Source: Trichoplax sp. H2
Taxonomy: Eukaryota > Placozoa > Uniplacotomia > Trichoplacea
Assembly: GCA_003344405.1 (NCBI GenBank)
Contig: NOWV01000091.1
Coordinates: 233,506-297,505, forward strand
Reading direction: 5' to 3'
DNA length: 64,000 nt
Position 1 is the stretch's first letter, and each line of letters opens with the position of its first letter. This document shows positions 24,601-36,740 of the stretch, one piece after another. The translations under genes and the position numbers were made by a program. Below the pieces are notes generated by a model. The model did not search any database. It saw nothing but the letters and a program-made list of their open reading frames with translations, and was not told the DNA's origin.

Positions 24601-25664
24601 GCTTGACTGTAGCACAGTGATGCAATATTTGAAATCGATGTCAATAATGCAAGATTCAAGCGTAATTAATTAAAATTAATTTTACTGCAATGTTCCAGTT
24701 TACATTAATGAATAATTGCTGAGCCGATCATAACGCTCAGCCGTAGCACATGATCCAATGCTTAAAATCAGTAACTTTCTAATATTCTAATAACGCTTGA
24801 CACTAGCCCCGTGCAATGCTTAAAATTGGCGATTTTCTAAATCATGAATACTTGACTCTAGTGCGATGTAATATTTAAATGCTATCAGTTTGGTTGTTAA
24901 TTATTTCATTTAACTGTAATAATCTACAGTTTTACATAATCGCTTGCGCAGAGTAGCATCCAATCAATGGAGCACTCCCCTAACGATCTTTATAAATACC
25001 AGGAACGACTCCAAAAAAGGTGTAGTCCTGCAATTACTGTACCCATCAAATAATAAAATCAAAAGATGCTGCACCCACGACCAGGATACCCCTAAAAACG
25101 ATTGTTTTATACTATAGTCTGCATTAGGGCTAAGTAATTGGTATTCCAAAAATAGATATAAGCCTATGCCGTGTACCGTGACGTAAACTAAGTTTTGTTA
25201 CCTTGTACCTTTAATAAGTATATAGTCGGATCAATAGTCAACCTTCTACTTAATTTAATGCACATTAAATAGACTGTAACAATTGAAATTGGTTCAAATT
25301 AAGCTCACAGGAAGAATAAATTTGTAAAAAGGTCAACCGTATTTAAACTGTATGTTTGTATCATGGACCACTAAGTGGATGCTTTATTTAATTTTACTAG
25401 TTTCTTAATGCTATAAATCAGTATCAATTTTATTACTCTTAACTATTTGAGGATTGTTCCCTTTTTCTATTCGTATGCCTAAAATGAATTCATAAAATTT
25501 TCATTTTACACTTGTCAATATATTGTATCCCGTTAGTACGACAATTTTGGTGCCTGCTCTTGATTGTACTGCCGTGGTTGATGATTGAAATGTCACTGTG
25601 ACTTGACGTATTGGATTAAATTAAATTTTCTCTCACTACAGAAAACAACTGAAACTAGCGAATC
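21664..25664. other. Intergenic region upstream of the BBOX1-like gene
   Basis: No gene is supported. Frames of 60-70 codons (for example 22054-22236, 23293-23496, 23855-24040, 24167-24361) have no exon structure or recognisable product. The left part is dense in TACTGTA/TACAGTA words. A homopolymer pair, poly-T then poly-G, lies at about 22893-22917. The right end should contain the BBOX1-like promoter. Confidence 0.5.
22893..22917. repeat. Poly-T/poly-G tract
   Basis: About ten T are followed by about eleven G. It is a probable site of length polymorphism and sequencing error. Confidence 0.9.
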
Positions 25665-28560
25665 ATGCTGACACGCTTTGTATCAAGTACAGCTCGCCGT
25701 CTAATAGGACGTTGCCTGCTAGAAAATAATTATAGTGGTAAGATTTTGACAATAAATGGCTTTCAATACCAGTATAGATGATTGTATCTGCTTAGCATGA
25801 AAGATAGAATTAACTGTACAACTTTAAAAGTATTGATTTAAACTATTGTAATTTGGATGTGATTATGTTTACAGTGAAGAAGATAAGTTATTTTCTGAAC
25901 TCAAATTAGCGTCTTCTATTGTCAGATTCCCAACGTGTGTTAATTACTATCATTACGAGCTAGGATGTACTTTCTGTCGTGCATAATGTAATATCAAACT
26001 CATACATCAGCGAGCATAAATTTGATGAATGCGGTACATATCTGATAGTTTGTTACTTGCATGAGTGATTGAAGCAAATCTTTTGATGCTGGCGAAACTA
26101 TTGCAGTATATTAACTCATCATGTTACTCCAATTCATGATGAAAACAATCTTTATTTAATTTTCATCAATTTATGCCTTGTAAATATTGTGAAGAGCTAT
26201 CGTTCAGAATTTACGCAGCTCAACGATCGTAAATTATTATCATATAAGAAGCGAATGTAAACGCTATAGATTTTTCAAAAATTAACTTACCTAATTGAAC
26301 TTTGAGCTAGATTTTTGTATTTAAGTAGTGTACATTGCACTCTACTTGTAAAATTATGCTTTTGTATGATTAATTTCTCAGTGAAACTCGGTTAATCATG
26401 ATATTCTTACACATTCATCTATTGTAGTAACTACAGCTAGATTGCAATGTAAACGTACATTTGCCTCATCTGCAGCGTCGACATTTCATGGAAAGTCACA
26501 ATATCGCTTTACTCATGTACTCCCTGTGACAGCTTCATCTACAAAAGTTATTTGGAATGACAGCTTAACAGCCGATATTAACTATTTATGGGTAAGATTA
26601 TAATGCTAGCAGAATATTATAAGCATTAATAAAAGGTTGCTAATTTATTATCCTTTCCTATGTACTGTAGTTACGAGACAATTGCCAGTGTTCTGAATGC
26701 AAGCATCCACACACTGGACAAAAACTGTTTGATATAACTCGAGTGCCTTTAGACTTACAACCACAAGCTATTGAGATGGTCGATGAAGGTAGTCATGTTC
26801 GAGTCGTTTGGGACAACGATCAACATGAAAGCATTTATGACAGTCATTGGTGAGTAAATTGTATTGATAGTGTGCCTAAAACTATTTTAGACCAAAACAA
26901 GTCATTACTAAAGTAGGAAATAATGCATACCAACATTGATATAAAATTAAATTTGTCTAACCAAGGTTACGAGCAAATGGTCGGCACTTTTTTATCAATA
27001 TTCCGAGTGAAAGTTCTAAACGTAATAGTCGTCCACAAGAAATCGAATGGAATCAACATTCGATTACGGAAAATCCTCCTGTAATGTCGTATGATGAAAT
27101 TAAGTCATCCGAGGTTGCACTATATAAATGGATAAGTCTAATTCATCGATATGGTGTAGCTATATTGAAAGGTTAGTCCTTTTCTTCCCCAAGATGTGAT
27201 TTTTAACACCATAAGACTGATGCTTACAAATTTGATCCTGTATGTAATTATTCAATTTTGTTAAATAATTATTCGTTTGTAGGAACACCAATAGAGAAAG
27301 ATTTTATCTTAGATATGGCTGAAAGGATTGCTTATGTTAAGGAAACATCATACGGAAAATGCTTTGATGTAGTAGTTGAACCAAAACCGAATTCACATTT
27401 AGCTTTTTCAGCTCGCGGCTTAGATCACCATACGGACATGAATTATAGAGAAAATTCACCAGGTAGGTGTTGAAATATTGAGCCACTCGAGTAATGATGA
27501 AGAAATTGCTCAACAAAAAACTTACGATATTGCAGGTTTACAGATGTTGCATTGTTTAAAAAACAACCACGATGTTAGTAATCCTGGGGGACGAACTTTT
27601 TTTGTCGATGGCCTGCACGTTGTTAATTGGTTAAAGAAGCATCATCCGTCAGCATTTTACACTTTATGTTCAATCGAAGTCAAATTTGAATTGACAACTG
27701 AATCGGTAACTTCTATTCGCCTGATATACTTTTCCTTGATATTTTATATTGTTTGATTTAATATTGCTCTTAAACGGCGTACTAAATGCTTAATATACTG
27801 CAGTTTACCTATAACCAGACAAAACCAATTATCTGCTTGGATAAGGATGGCAATTTTTCGGTAACTACTAGCATTACGAATAAAAGTAAAACTTATTAAA
27901 TTGGGATTGTTATGTTGGCTTTTACTGAACAGACTGATTATAATATTTACAATTTGGATATGTTATGTATAGGAAATCCACGTCAATAACAGAACCATGG
28001 GTCCGATCCAGGCTCCGAAGGAAACTATAAATCCCTTCTACTCTGCATACAAGTATGTGCTATTACATGTGTTGTATTTTCCTCAATTTTGACATGTGAT
28101 ATGAACTATAAATAGTTCATATATCACAGATACAATAGTTTCATTTTTGTAAGGGGTCAACATTATAGTTTTTACTTTTTTTATTTTGAATATTTAGTAT
28201 ACTGATGCGTAAGATTCGCGATCCAGAGTTACAATACTCTCTAGGATTACAACCTGGAGATTTAGTAGCATTCAATAATCGTCGTGTGTTGCATGGTCGA
28301 TCTGCATTCAATTCGGATCGAGTATCTCGGTAAGATAAAATTTTCTGATAAAATCGAACTACGTTATACAGCAACATAGACAATTAGTATAGCGCTACAG
28401 TTTGCAAGTTTTTACATGTATATGTTTATGCAATAATAGCTATATAATTAAATTGGTTTTTGTATCTCTTTACAGGCATCTTGTGGGATGTTATGTTGAT
28501 TATGACGAAATGTTATCTAAATTGGATACTCTGTATGGAAAAGGTTTCTTCCCTAAGTAG
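25665..28560 (+). CDS. BBOX1: Gamma-butyrobetaine/trimethyllysine dioxygenase family enzyme (BBOX1-like)
   Basis: A Fe(II)/2-oxoglutarate hydroxylase of the carnitine pathway family. Ten exons: 25665-25737, 26428-26591, 26671-26849, 26966-27171, 27283-27462, 27536-27705, 27804-27860, 27973-28052, 28198-28329, 28476-28560. All are GT-AG and in phase, giving 441 residues. The first ~42 residues are Arg/Ser/Thr-rich and nearly free of acid, like a mitochondrial presequence. The N-terminal zinc-site domain has C84, C86 and C89 (WLRDNCQCSEC) plus H131 (WDNDQHESIY). The iron ligands are H257 and D259 (LDHHTDMNY) and H402 (VLHGR). The C-terminal part (PFYSAYN; PGDLVAF; SRHLVGCYVDYDEML) is closer to BBOX1 than to TMLHE, while AERIAYVKETSYGK and LDHHTD recall TMLHE. 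So the family is certain, but the substrate (butyrobetaine or trimethyllysine) is not. Confidence 0.93.
28096..28127. repeat. Inverted repeat in intron 8 of the BBOX1-like gene
   Basis: GTGATATGAACTAT (28096-28109) pairs with ATAGTTCATATATCAC (28112-28127) across a two-base loop, with a two-base bulge in the right arm. It lies in the intron between 28053 and 28197. Confidence 0.8.
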
Positions 28561-31158
28561 TTCAAGGAGAAGCTGACCAAGTTTGATATCAAATACTAAA
28601 AATTCATGGATATATTGTGATAGACTTGAAAGTCCTCCTTAGCCATAATACGCGTTGATGTGCTAACTCACATTTTGTGCTAGTTATACTTGAATTAATT
28701 TTATTAATCGTTTATTAACAAAACGATATTATCGAAGGCTCTTCATCTATAACTCAACCTTGTACACTATTTCGTAAAATACTTCTTTTAGTAGCTTAAA
28801 ATGAATTAAGATATTGTGATCAATTAAACGCTGATTTGATATCTTGTCCTTCCTTAAGTTAAGGTGAACTAAAATTTTACTAGTCCATTAAATCAATAAT
28901 TATTCCTTTTTTAATGGTAAATGCGCATGGAAAGAGTAGCATTTAATTTATAAGTCACGTATTATTGTTATATTAATAATATATATAAACCGATCCATTT
29001 TCGTAGCACTGAAATAATACCTAGAATCTAAAATTCTTTCTTACTCTCTTATCCATAAATTAATCATCTGTTTGGCTAAAATTATTCATATCGCTGATAT
29101 TTAACCGATATTTCTCGTTTTTGATTGGCCGAAAATTTACACATATTATAATAACGCTTGCTATATGGGCTAATCCTTTATCATCTATTCTTGATTATCT
29201 ACCTGCGTGTAGTTACCGTATCTCATTATTAATTCTTGATATGCAGATTGAAGATTCTGGAACGACTTTTGGTGCATAGAATTAAATATCTCTACACAGA
29301 GATATCAATACTATGCTGTATTGTTTTAAAATACAGTGCTGCAAGGAACCAATTACTATTTACATGAGAACTTTTTATTATTAAGAATTTAATCGTATCA
29401 CATAGAACAATAAGTATTATAGTGCGGGCCTAGCAGCAATAATATACTCTTATTGACACTATCACCAGTTAGAGGCAATAATAATGATATCCTTTAAACT
29501 TACTGTCGTTCAGTTACTAATCACTTCTAAGATAAGTCATAGTTGAAACCATACGTATTGTTATCGTTAATGTATATTATCTGTAAATGCAGTAGCAAAC
29601 TGTTTACTAGCTGTTTTAATCCAAGACTTAATTAGTTCATAACTAATTGCAGTAATGAAGGTACGAACCATGTATTATAATAACTACGTAACTAAAATAA
29701 TTATAACTATTGTAGTACTTAAAATTGATCAATTTTGTAAACGGCCTTACGTTTTACTCAGGATTTTAAGCTTCAATATCAATGTATGCTTGTATTAAAT
29801 CCTATGCATATACTGTAGTACTCTAGATCGTTTGTAGATATAAAGCAGGTTATAAATATTCAGACTTGGTGTCAATATTGATACTTCTCTATTCTTACGA
29901 TACTTGCGTAGAACAAATCAATTAAAAATGTGTCTTATTTTCACATACTGTATGTACACCATAACTATAAATAAAGTGTTTGATGTAGCTCATGATACTG
30001 TTTGTTATCAAATATCAGATATCAAATGAGTTATTTGAATTCTCCGCCGGAACATGCCGGATGCTATCGCTTGCTAGAGAAACACTACAGTAATTACTCG
30101 TATTATCATCCTATTTTGATATCTTGATAGTTAGCATGAAACTGATTGGATGCAATTATATATAATTATGGTTTTCTGACTGTAACCGATATTCGATTAT
30201 AAATATCTACTCGCATTATAAGATATGAAATATATTCGAATACCGTATTAATAAATTGGATGTAAAATTAAATCCCCAATTATGTTGCAGTATTTTAGAT
30301 TACGTAATGACTTTCAAATAAGCAATTATTGAAAAGAGATTTTTACATTTAAAGTACAAATTATACTTGTATCTTTGAGAGAGAAATATCACCAACGTAT
30401 TGTTACAATGTTTAATAAAGTATGACTATAAGGCAATATTTCTCATGATATCTCCCTCCTGTCAGGATTAACCTATATTTAACTGTTATTGTATCTAAAG
30501 TTTACTATTTCATTTTCATTTTATTCCGAGTTATTGCTGTTCCTATAGTAAATATTTTTTGTTGATACTGCAACAATTTTAAATCAGTACTATAGTAATG
30601 ACAAAAGAAGCATCTGAATATAACGCATTATTTGATCAGCAGCATATTAATATTCAGATTTTAATTCATAGCTATTAATTTATTGTTATTGCACCTGTTT
30701 ATAGCTGCATGAAGGATACTATTTAGGAAATGTTGATAAAAGTATAACAAACAGCTCGGTCTTTTTAATTTCTTTAGAAAGGTATAAATATTAGTTGCCA
30801 AATAATGTCTGTAGTATGCAAAATATAAGGAGATATCTACGTGATGTGAAATAGAGATAAACTTGATTTTTGCAATTTCTAATTTTCTTGTCTATAAATT
30901 TGGAATAGGCAAGAGGGTGTCTGAATGAAAAGACGATATAGCAGAGTAAAACTGAAAATTTGACACTGTGCCGTATTTTAACATGTTCAGATTAGTTGCA
31001 CCTTTAGAGCAAATATTATTGTTTCTCTCAAGCGGAGGCAGGATGTGAAAGCATCTTTGTATTCCAGTAGAATGCGATCCATTGGCCATCTTTTTATTGT
31101 CTATTTTATTTACTAATTAGCGTACAAGGCTTTAAGTGAATTATGTTCTCCTTCTTAG
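28561..31158. other. Gene-free region after the BBOX1-like gene
   Basis: It must begin with the 3' UTR of the dioxygenase gene, but I found no close AATAAA. The rest is AT-rich with no exon or repeat I can defend. Confidence 0.5.
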
Positions 31159-32439
31159 TTGTTAGGCTACAAACCTGATGGAAAATGATATACGCGTAGT
31201 TATTTAAAAATAGCAATTGGTATAATAGTTAATCATCTTATTTTGTTCTGCAAAACTAAAGGAAAGCTTAGATCATTGTAATCTCTATTTTTTAGGGAGA
31301 AAATGGATACTAACGAAATACTATGATATGCTAGCTTAATTTAGATGACTCAATCAAAAAATGAGGAAAATAATTTGAAATTATCTATGGGTAAAGTTAC
31401 ACAAAGCGCACTTGGATTGATCACGTTTCCAACATTAATCTTCTCACCTAACATGAATGGATTCAAATGAACATCACTTATTGTCGTAGGTGTCTGAAAA
31501 GCAAGTGAGACTAGATCAAAATTTCGATTGAAAGTGTATAGAGAATATACTGAACATGTTCTGTTAACTCATATCTGCCTCTAATACGCTGTCTCTAACT
31601 ATAGTCCTGGCAAATTTGTTAAGTAGGTAAGGAAATATGAAATGATCATTCGAAACAGATTAGCTGATAATTTAAGTAAGACAAGCTATTTTCACTTTAC
31701 CATAATCAATCTATATAGCATAGCTAAGACGTATAGAATACTGATTTGGTACTNNNNNNNNNNNNNNNNNNNNTTGTTAGGCTACAAACCTGATGGAAAA
31801 TGATATACGCGTAGTTATTTAAAAATAGCAATTGGTATAATAGTTAATCATCTTATTTTGTTCTGCAAAACTAAAGGAAAGCTTAGATCATTGTAATCTC
31901 TATTTTTTAGGGAGAAAATGGAAACTAACGAAATACTATGATATGCTAGCTTAATTTAGATGACTCAATCGAAAAAATGAACGAAATAATTTGAAATTGT
32001 CTATGGGTAAAGTTACACAAAGCGCACTTGGATTGATCACGTTTCCAACATTAATCTTCTCACCTAACATGAATGGATTCAAATGAACATCACTTATTGT
32101 CGTAGGTGTCTGAAAAGCAAGTGAGACTAGATCAAAATTTCGATTAAAAGTGTATAGAGAATATACTGAACATGTTGTGTTAACTCATATCTGCCTCTAA
32201 ACCTTTAGACAAAATCTTCGAGTTAAAATACTAAATAAGAAGTAAGAAACGTTTGATTTATCCAAGGTAATACGCTGTCTCTAACTATAGTCCTGGCAAA
32301 TTTGTTAAGTAGGTAAGGAAATATGAAATGATCATTCGAAACAGATTAGCAGATAATTTAAGTAAGACAAGCTATTTTCACTTTACCATAATCAATCTAT
32401 ATAGCATAGCTAAGACGTATAGAATACTGATTTGGTACT
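31159..32439. repeat. Near-identical ~0.6-kb segment on both sides of an assembly gap
   Basis: Copy 1 is 31159-31753 and copy 2 is 31774-32439. Both start TTGTTAGGCTACAAACC and end GATTTGGTACT. They differ by scattered substitutions and small indels and by one ~69-bp insertion present only in copy 2 (about 32209-32277, beginning ACCTTTAGACAAAATC). Copy 1 stops exactly at the N run and copy 2 starts exactly after it. Confidence 0.95.
31754..31773. other. Assembly gap (20 N)
   Basis: Twenty N bases. The length is a round placeholder, so the true gap size is unknown. Confidence 0.98.
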
Positions 32440-34489
32440 ACAGCTAGCAAAAAGAAAAAGCACAACTTTAGTACAAACTGAACATATGAAACAAGATTTT
32501 ATCAAGGCAATATTTAATTTCATTTGTTTTGTAAAAAGTACTATAATAACCCATCGAAATAATCCTTGATAACAAAGAGAACCTATTCATCGCTTTAGAT
32601 AAATTAATTTGTCCATTTCCGCCAATCAAGAACATATTAAATTCTGTTGCCAAGAATTGGAACGGTAACTACGTTGCAATTTTTTATTTCATGAAATAAA
32701 TATTAATTATTCATCCCTATATTCATGTAATTGAATATTTATGAATACTTTTCGATAAAGACTTGTATCGTTTATTTTGTAGTAACTATGGTAAATAAAT
32801 GTGAATAAGAAATATACGCTTAGAATATTTTCCATGTCTGTTATGGCCAGTATGATTGCATTGGTATACTTGAATAAAGGCGATAATGATAGATAACATT
32901 TAAACTGCATAGTAGTCTCGAATAATCGTTTAAGATAGATGTGAGATAAAAAGTAAGCACCTTTCAGTGTGCACAATAACATAAAATCAACGTGAGTACT
33001 ATTTAATTTATACAATTGTCGAAGAATATTTGTTAAATAGCAACATTATTCTTTCTAAAATGTATTATAGCTGAAATAGCCATCTGGCTTAAATTAATAA
33101 TGATATCACTTCTTTCTATGCTAAGACAACATGTTAGTAAGTATTCTTTTTGCAAGTAGCTCGGATCACCGTCACCAAGGATAATACAGTTTCACTTTCT
33201 TATAGTACACTTTCATTTTCTTTAAAATTAAATGGTTCTTTGTCCTATTTTTTTATTTGTTCAAGAAATGAAAAACGGCATAGTAATCAATGTGTTGGTA
33301 TCATGACAAAGATTTGTTAATAAAAGTAATAAGATTTTTATACAAAAGAAGTCAGTTGTACTTTACACTGAAAGAATCTTCTGTTGTTTTAAATAATGTC
33401 CAACTAATTTAAAACATTTCTCAAGTCTTAAGCGCCTATTGCATTGATTGAATGAAGAGAGGGAGGAATAACTTTGAAAGTGTTCAATTTCACAATCATA
33501 ATATTCTAAATTGGATCCATAGCTGGAATTTTTATAGATTGCTTGAAATACTCCAATGGGTAATTGATCATTGCTGTTAGCTGTAAGTGTATCAAATAAA
33601 GCAAAATTTATTTAGTGTACTATGAACAACGTAGATGCTTTTTTAAGTCCTAGCCTTTAATTAATTCATAACAGTGACTTTAGGTAGCTAGAATACTTTA
33701 TTTTTTGAAGTCTTAATTTATTTCTGTCAGTAAAATAGGTTATAATGTATGCTTATGATAATAGTATTGTTAGCTACGGTCATTATATTATTGAATAGAT
33801 GTCCATGCCACAGTATCCTATGCAAGCTAGAAGTAAAGCGAAATGTCCTTAATAACTAGGCATATTTATCATTTCCGTTACTTTACTGCATCAAGATACA
33901 TCATGACACTTTATTGAGTAATTCACACGCTGATATATGCAGATATTTCCTTATTTCTAGTGATTTGTCAGTTGTCAAAGGTTAAATCAATGATCGGTTT
34001 AAACGGGTGATGGATTTATATCGGTCTACTAGACTTGACAAAGGTATACAGTACTTTATAAGTATGTGAATGAATTACCACCTATCCTAATGACTACCAC
34101 ATACTTTGATGAATAAAAGTCACCTTAGATGCATCTTCTTATAGCATAATGATTTGATTCTGTTGCGAAGATCAGTTGGATAAAAGTCCTCCTGTATTGA
34201 TGATGTCTAGAATATAAATAATCTGCCATACACGATTCATAGGCATGTTGTAATACAGTATGCCGTAATGATACATTTCACTGATTGATTTAAGCGTCTA
34301 TTCAAAAGGGAAACACTCAATATCTTTATTACTTTTTACATGGCAGACCCTGGACGGGATTACTGATTCGATAGGCCTATTTTACATCATACGCGTATAA
34401 CCTCTTGAAGAGAGATTTGAGGCTTATGACGCAGATTTTACGTGGACGGTATTTGTTCCACTTTCATGATTTGTTTCCATAGTCAAGGG
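32440..34489. other. Gene-free AT-rich region
   Basis: I see no gene. Frames at 32468-32653 and 32707-33015 on the minus strand are short, lack splice context and have no recognisable product. Confidence 0.5.
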
Positions 34490-36740
34490 AAATTAGCCTA
34501 CTTTTAAAATATACTAGATAATTTTTAAGGTGAATCTCTGCTATACCTTAGTTATCTTATAGGTAGACAGCTGAATTTTCGGTTAATCATATACATCATG
34601 CTACCACACTCGCGCTCTTTGTTGTTGTTGCTATACTTCCATTTGGTTCGTCTAATAGTAGGGAGGACGAACTATCCTCCATCAAGCTATCTACCATCTT
34701 CTAGTCCAATGTACAACTGGAACTATTTTCCTATAATCTTACAACTTTAATATTGAGCTCATTTTGGGACTGTTCTCCAATAAGTTAAAGATAAGATGTT
34801 ATTAGGAGATATTATAACGCACATGATGCGGGATATGATGTAAGAAATAACATTTAACTGTAACTTGTATGCCAGTTTAATGGTGTTGAGTTATCAGGCT
34901 CAGTACGCCACGGTACCATAGTACTTCGACTGCAGAAGCGAGCAATGGATCAAGTGAGGTTTATTTTGTTGGCCTAATTCTGTGTTGTGAGAAACTGTGC
35001 TTCAGGTGAATACAGAACAATTTCTTTACCGTCTTCTATACAACTGGAACTATTTTCCTACAATCTTATAACTATAATACGGTATTGAGTTCATTTTTGG
35101 CCTTTTCTCCAACAGTTTAAAATACACTTGGCAATTTTTCATGGCGAATCTCTACTATGCCTTAGTTACCTGGTAGGTAGGCTATTGAATTTTTAGTTAG
35201 TTATTGATATCTACACGTCATGTGTGCTGCACAGCGTACAGTAGCAGCAGTGGTATTCATTGTTATTGCTACCATGCTTCAATTTGGTTCGTCTAATAAT
35301 ACCAAGGACCAATTATCCTCCGTTAATTAGCTATCTACGATTACTACACCCTCTTCCAGCTCAGTTTACGACTGGAATTATTTTGCCACATTCTTATCAC
35401 TTTCATACTGAGTTCATTTTCGGGGCTTTTCTCCAACAGATTAAAATACACTTTTCAATTTTCGAGTCGAATCTCTGCTATGCCTTGGTTACCTTGTAGG
35501 TGGGCTAGTTAATTTTCAGTGAATTATACACTTTATGAGTGCGGTGTAGTAGTAGTAGTAGCACACTTGCTGCCATGCTTGAATTTGGTTCGTCTAATAA
35601 TATCGAGGACCGACTATCCTCCATTAATTAGCTGTTTACGATTACTACACCCTCTTCCAGCCCTGTTTACGACTGAAATTATTTTTCCACATTCTTATCA
35701 CTTTTGTGTTGAGTTCATTTTAGGAGCTATTCTCCATCAGTTTAAGCTACATAGACAATTTTCAAGGCAAATCTCTAGTTCTCTTGTGAGTAGGCTACTA
35801 AATTCTCAGTCAATCATACACTTTATGAGAGCGGTGTAGAGTACTGCAGTAGTAGTACAGTAGTGGTAGCACACTCCATTTATTGTTGTTGCTGCCATGC
35901 TTGAATTTGGCTCGTCTAATGATACCGAGGACCAACTATCCTCCATTAATTAAGCTATCTACGATTACTACACCCTCTTCCAGGCCAGTTTACAACTGAA
36001 ACTATTTTCCACATTCTTATCACTTTCATATTGAGTTCATTTTGGGGCTATTCTCCATCAGGTTAAACTACACTTGGCAATTTTCAAAGGGAATTTCTGC
36101 TATGCCTTGTAACATTATGATCTCATATAGAAGATGCCTAGTACAGTATAGTAATATCCTAATATACGAATACTTATCGTATACCATTCAAATACTGTAT
36201 TGCATTACATTCAGAACATACGACATCATGACGACATGCTATACATATAAAGACATCATCTCAATCTCATCTAAAACCTATAAATACCCTTGTAAGCTAA
36301 CTCGTTAGTTCGTTCCTGCTATTTCAAATACCTTATCTATAACAACCATATCATTGTTAGCCTATAACTTGTATCTCAATAAAATCCTTTATACCTTCTA
36401 TCATCGTCTACCTTCAAATACTTTACGCTACTTCAAGAAGATATTATTACATGCCTTAGCTCTCTTGTACTGTAGGTGGGCTATTGAATTTTCAGTGAAT
36501 CATACCCTTTATGAGTGCGGGGTAGTCGTAGTAGCAGTGGTAGCATACTTGCTGCATTCATTGTTGTTGCTGCTGCTGTGCTTTAATTTGGTTTGCCCAA
36601 TCATACCGAGGACCAATTATCCTCCATTAATTAAGCTATCTCGTACCATTTCTACACTCTCTTCCAGCCCAGTTTACAACTGGGCCTATTTTCCTACAAT
36701 CTTCCAACGTTAACCTTGAGTTCATTGGGGAGGTGAAAAT
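34490..36740. repeat. Tandem repeat, unit about 300 bp, about six copies
   Basis: The anchor CTTGAATTTGGTTCGTCTAA occurs in versions at about 34637, 35277, 35579, 35899 and 36581. A shortened copy lies at about 35030-35225. Each unit continues with ACCAACTATCCTCCATTAAT, TACACCCTCTTCCAG, TTGAGTTCATTTT, TTGGCAATTTTCAAGG, a GTAGGTGGGCTATTGAATTT block and GAGTGCGGTGTAGTAGTAG, where a GTA/GTT trinucleotide run varies in length. Between the fourth and fifth anchors about 370 bp of other sequence is inserted (about 36105-36445). Open frames at 35260-35499, 35519-35839 and 36354-36713 come from the repeat. Confidence 0.9.

Noticed and set aside
35260-36713. Several plus-strand frames of 79-119 codons with similar Leu-rich peptides
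   Set aside because: They are translations of the ~300-bp tandem repeat, with stops at different points in each copy.
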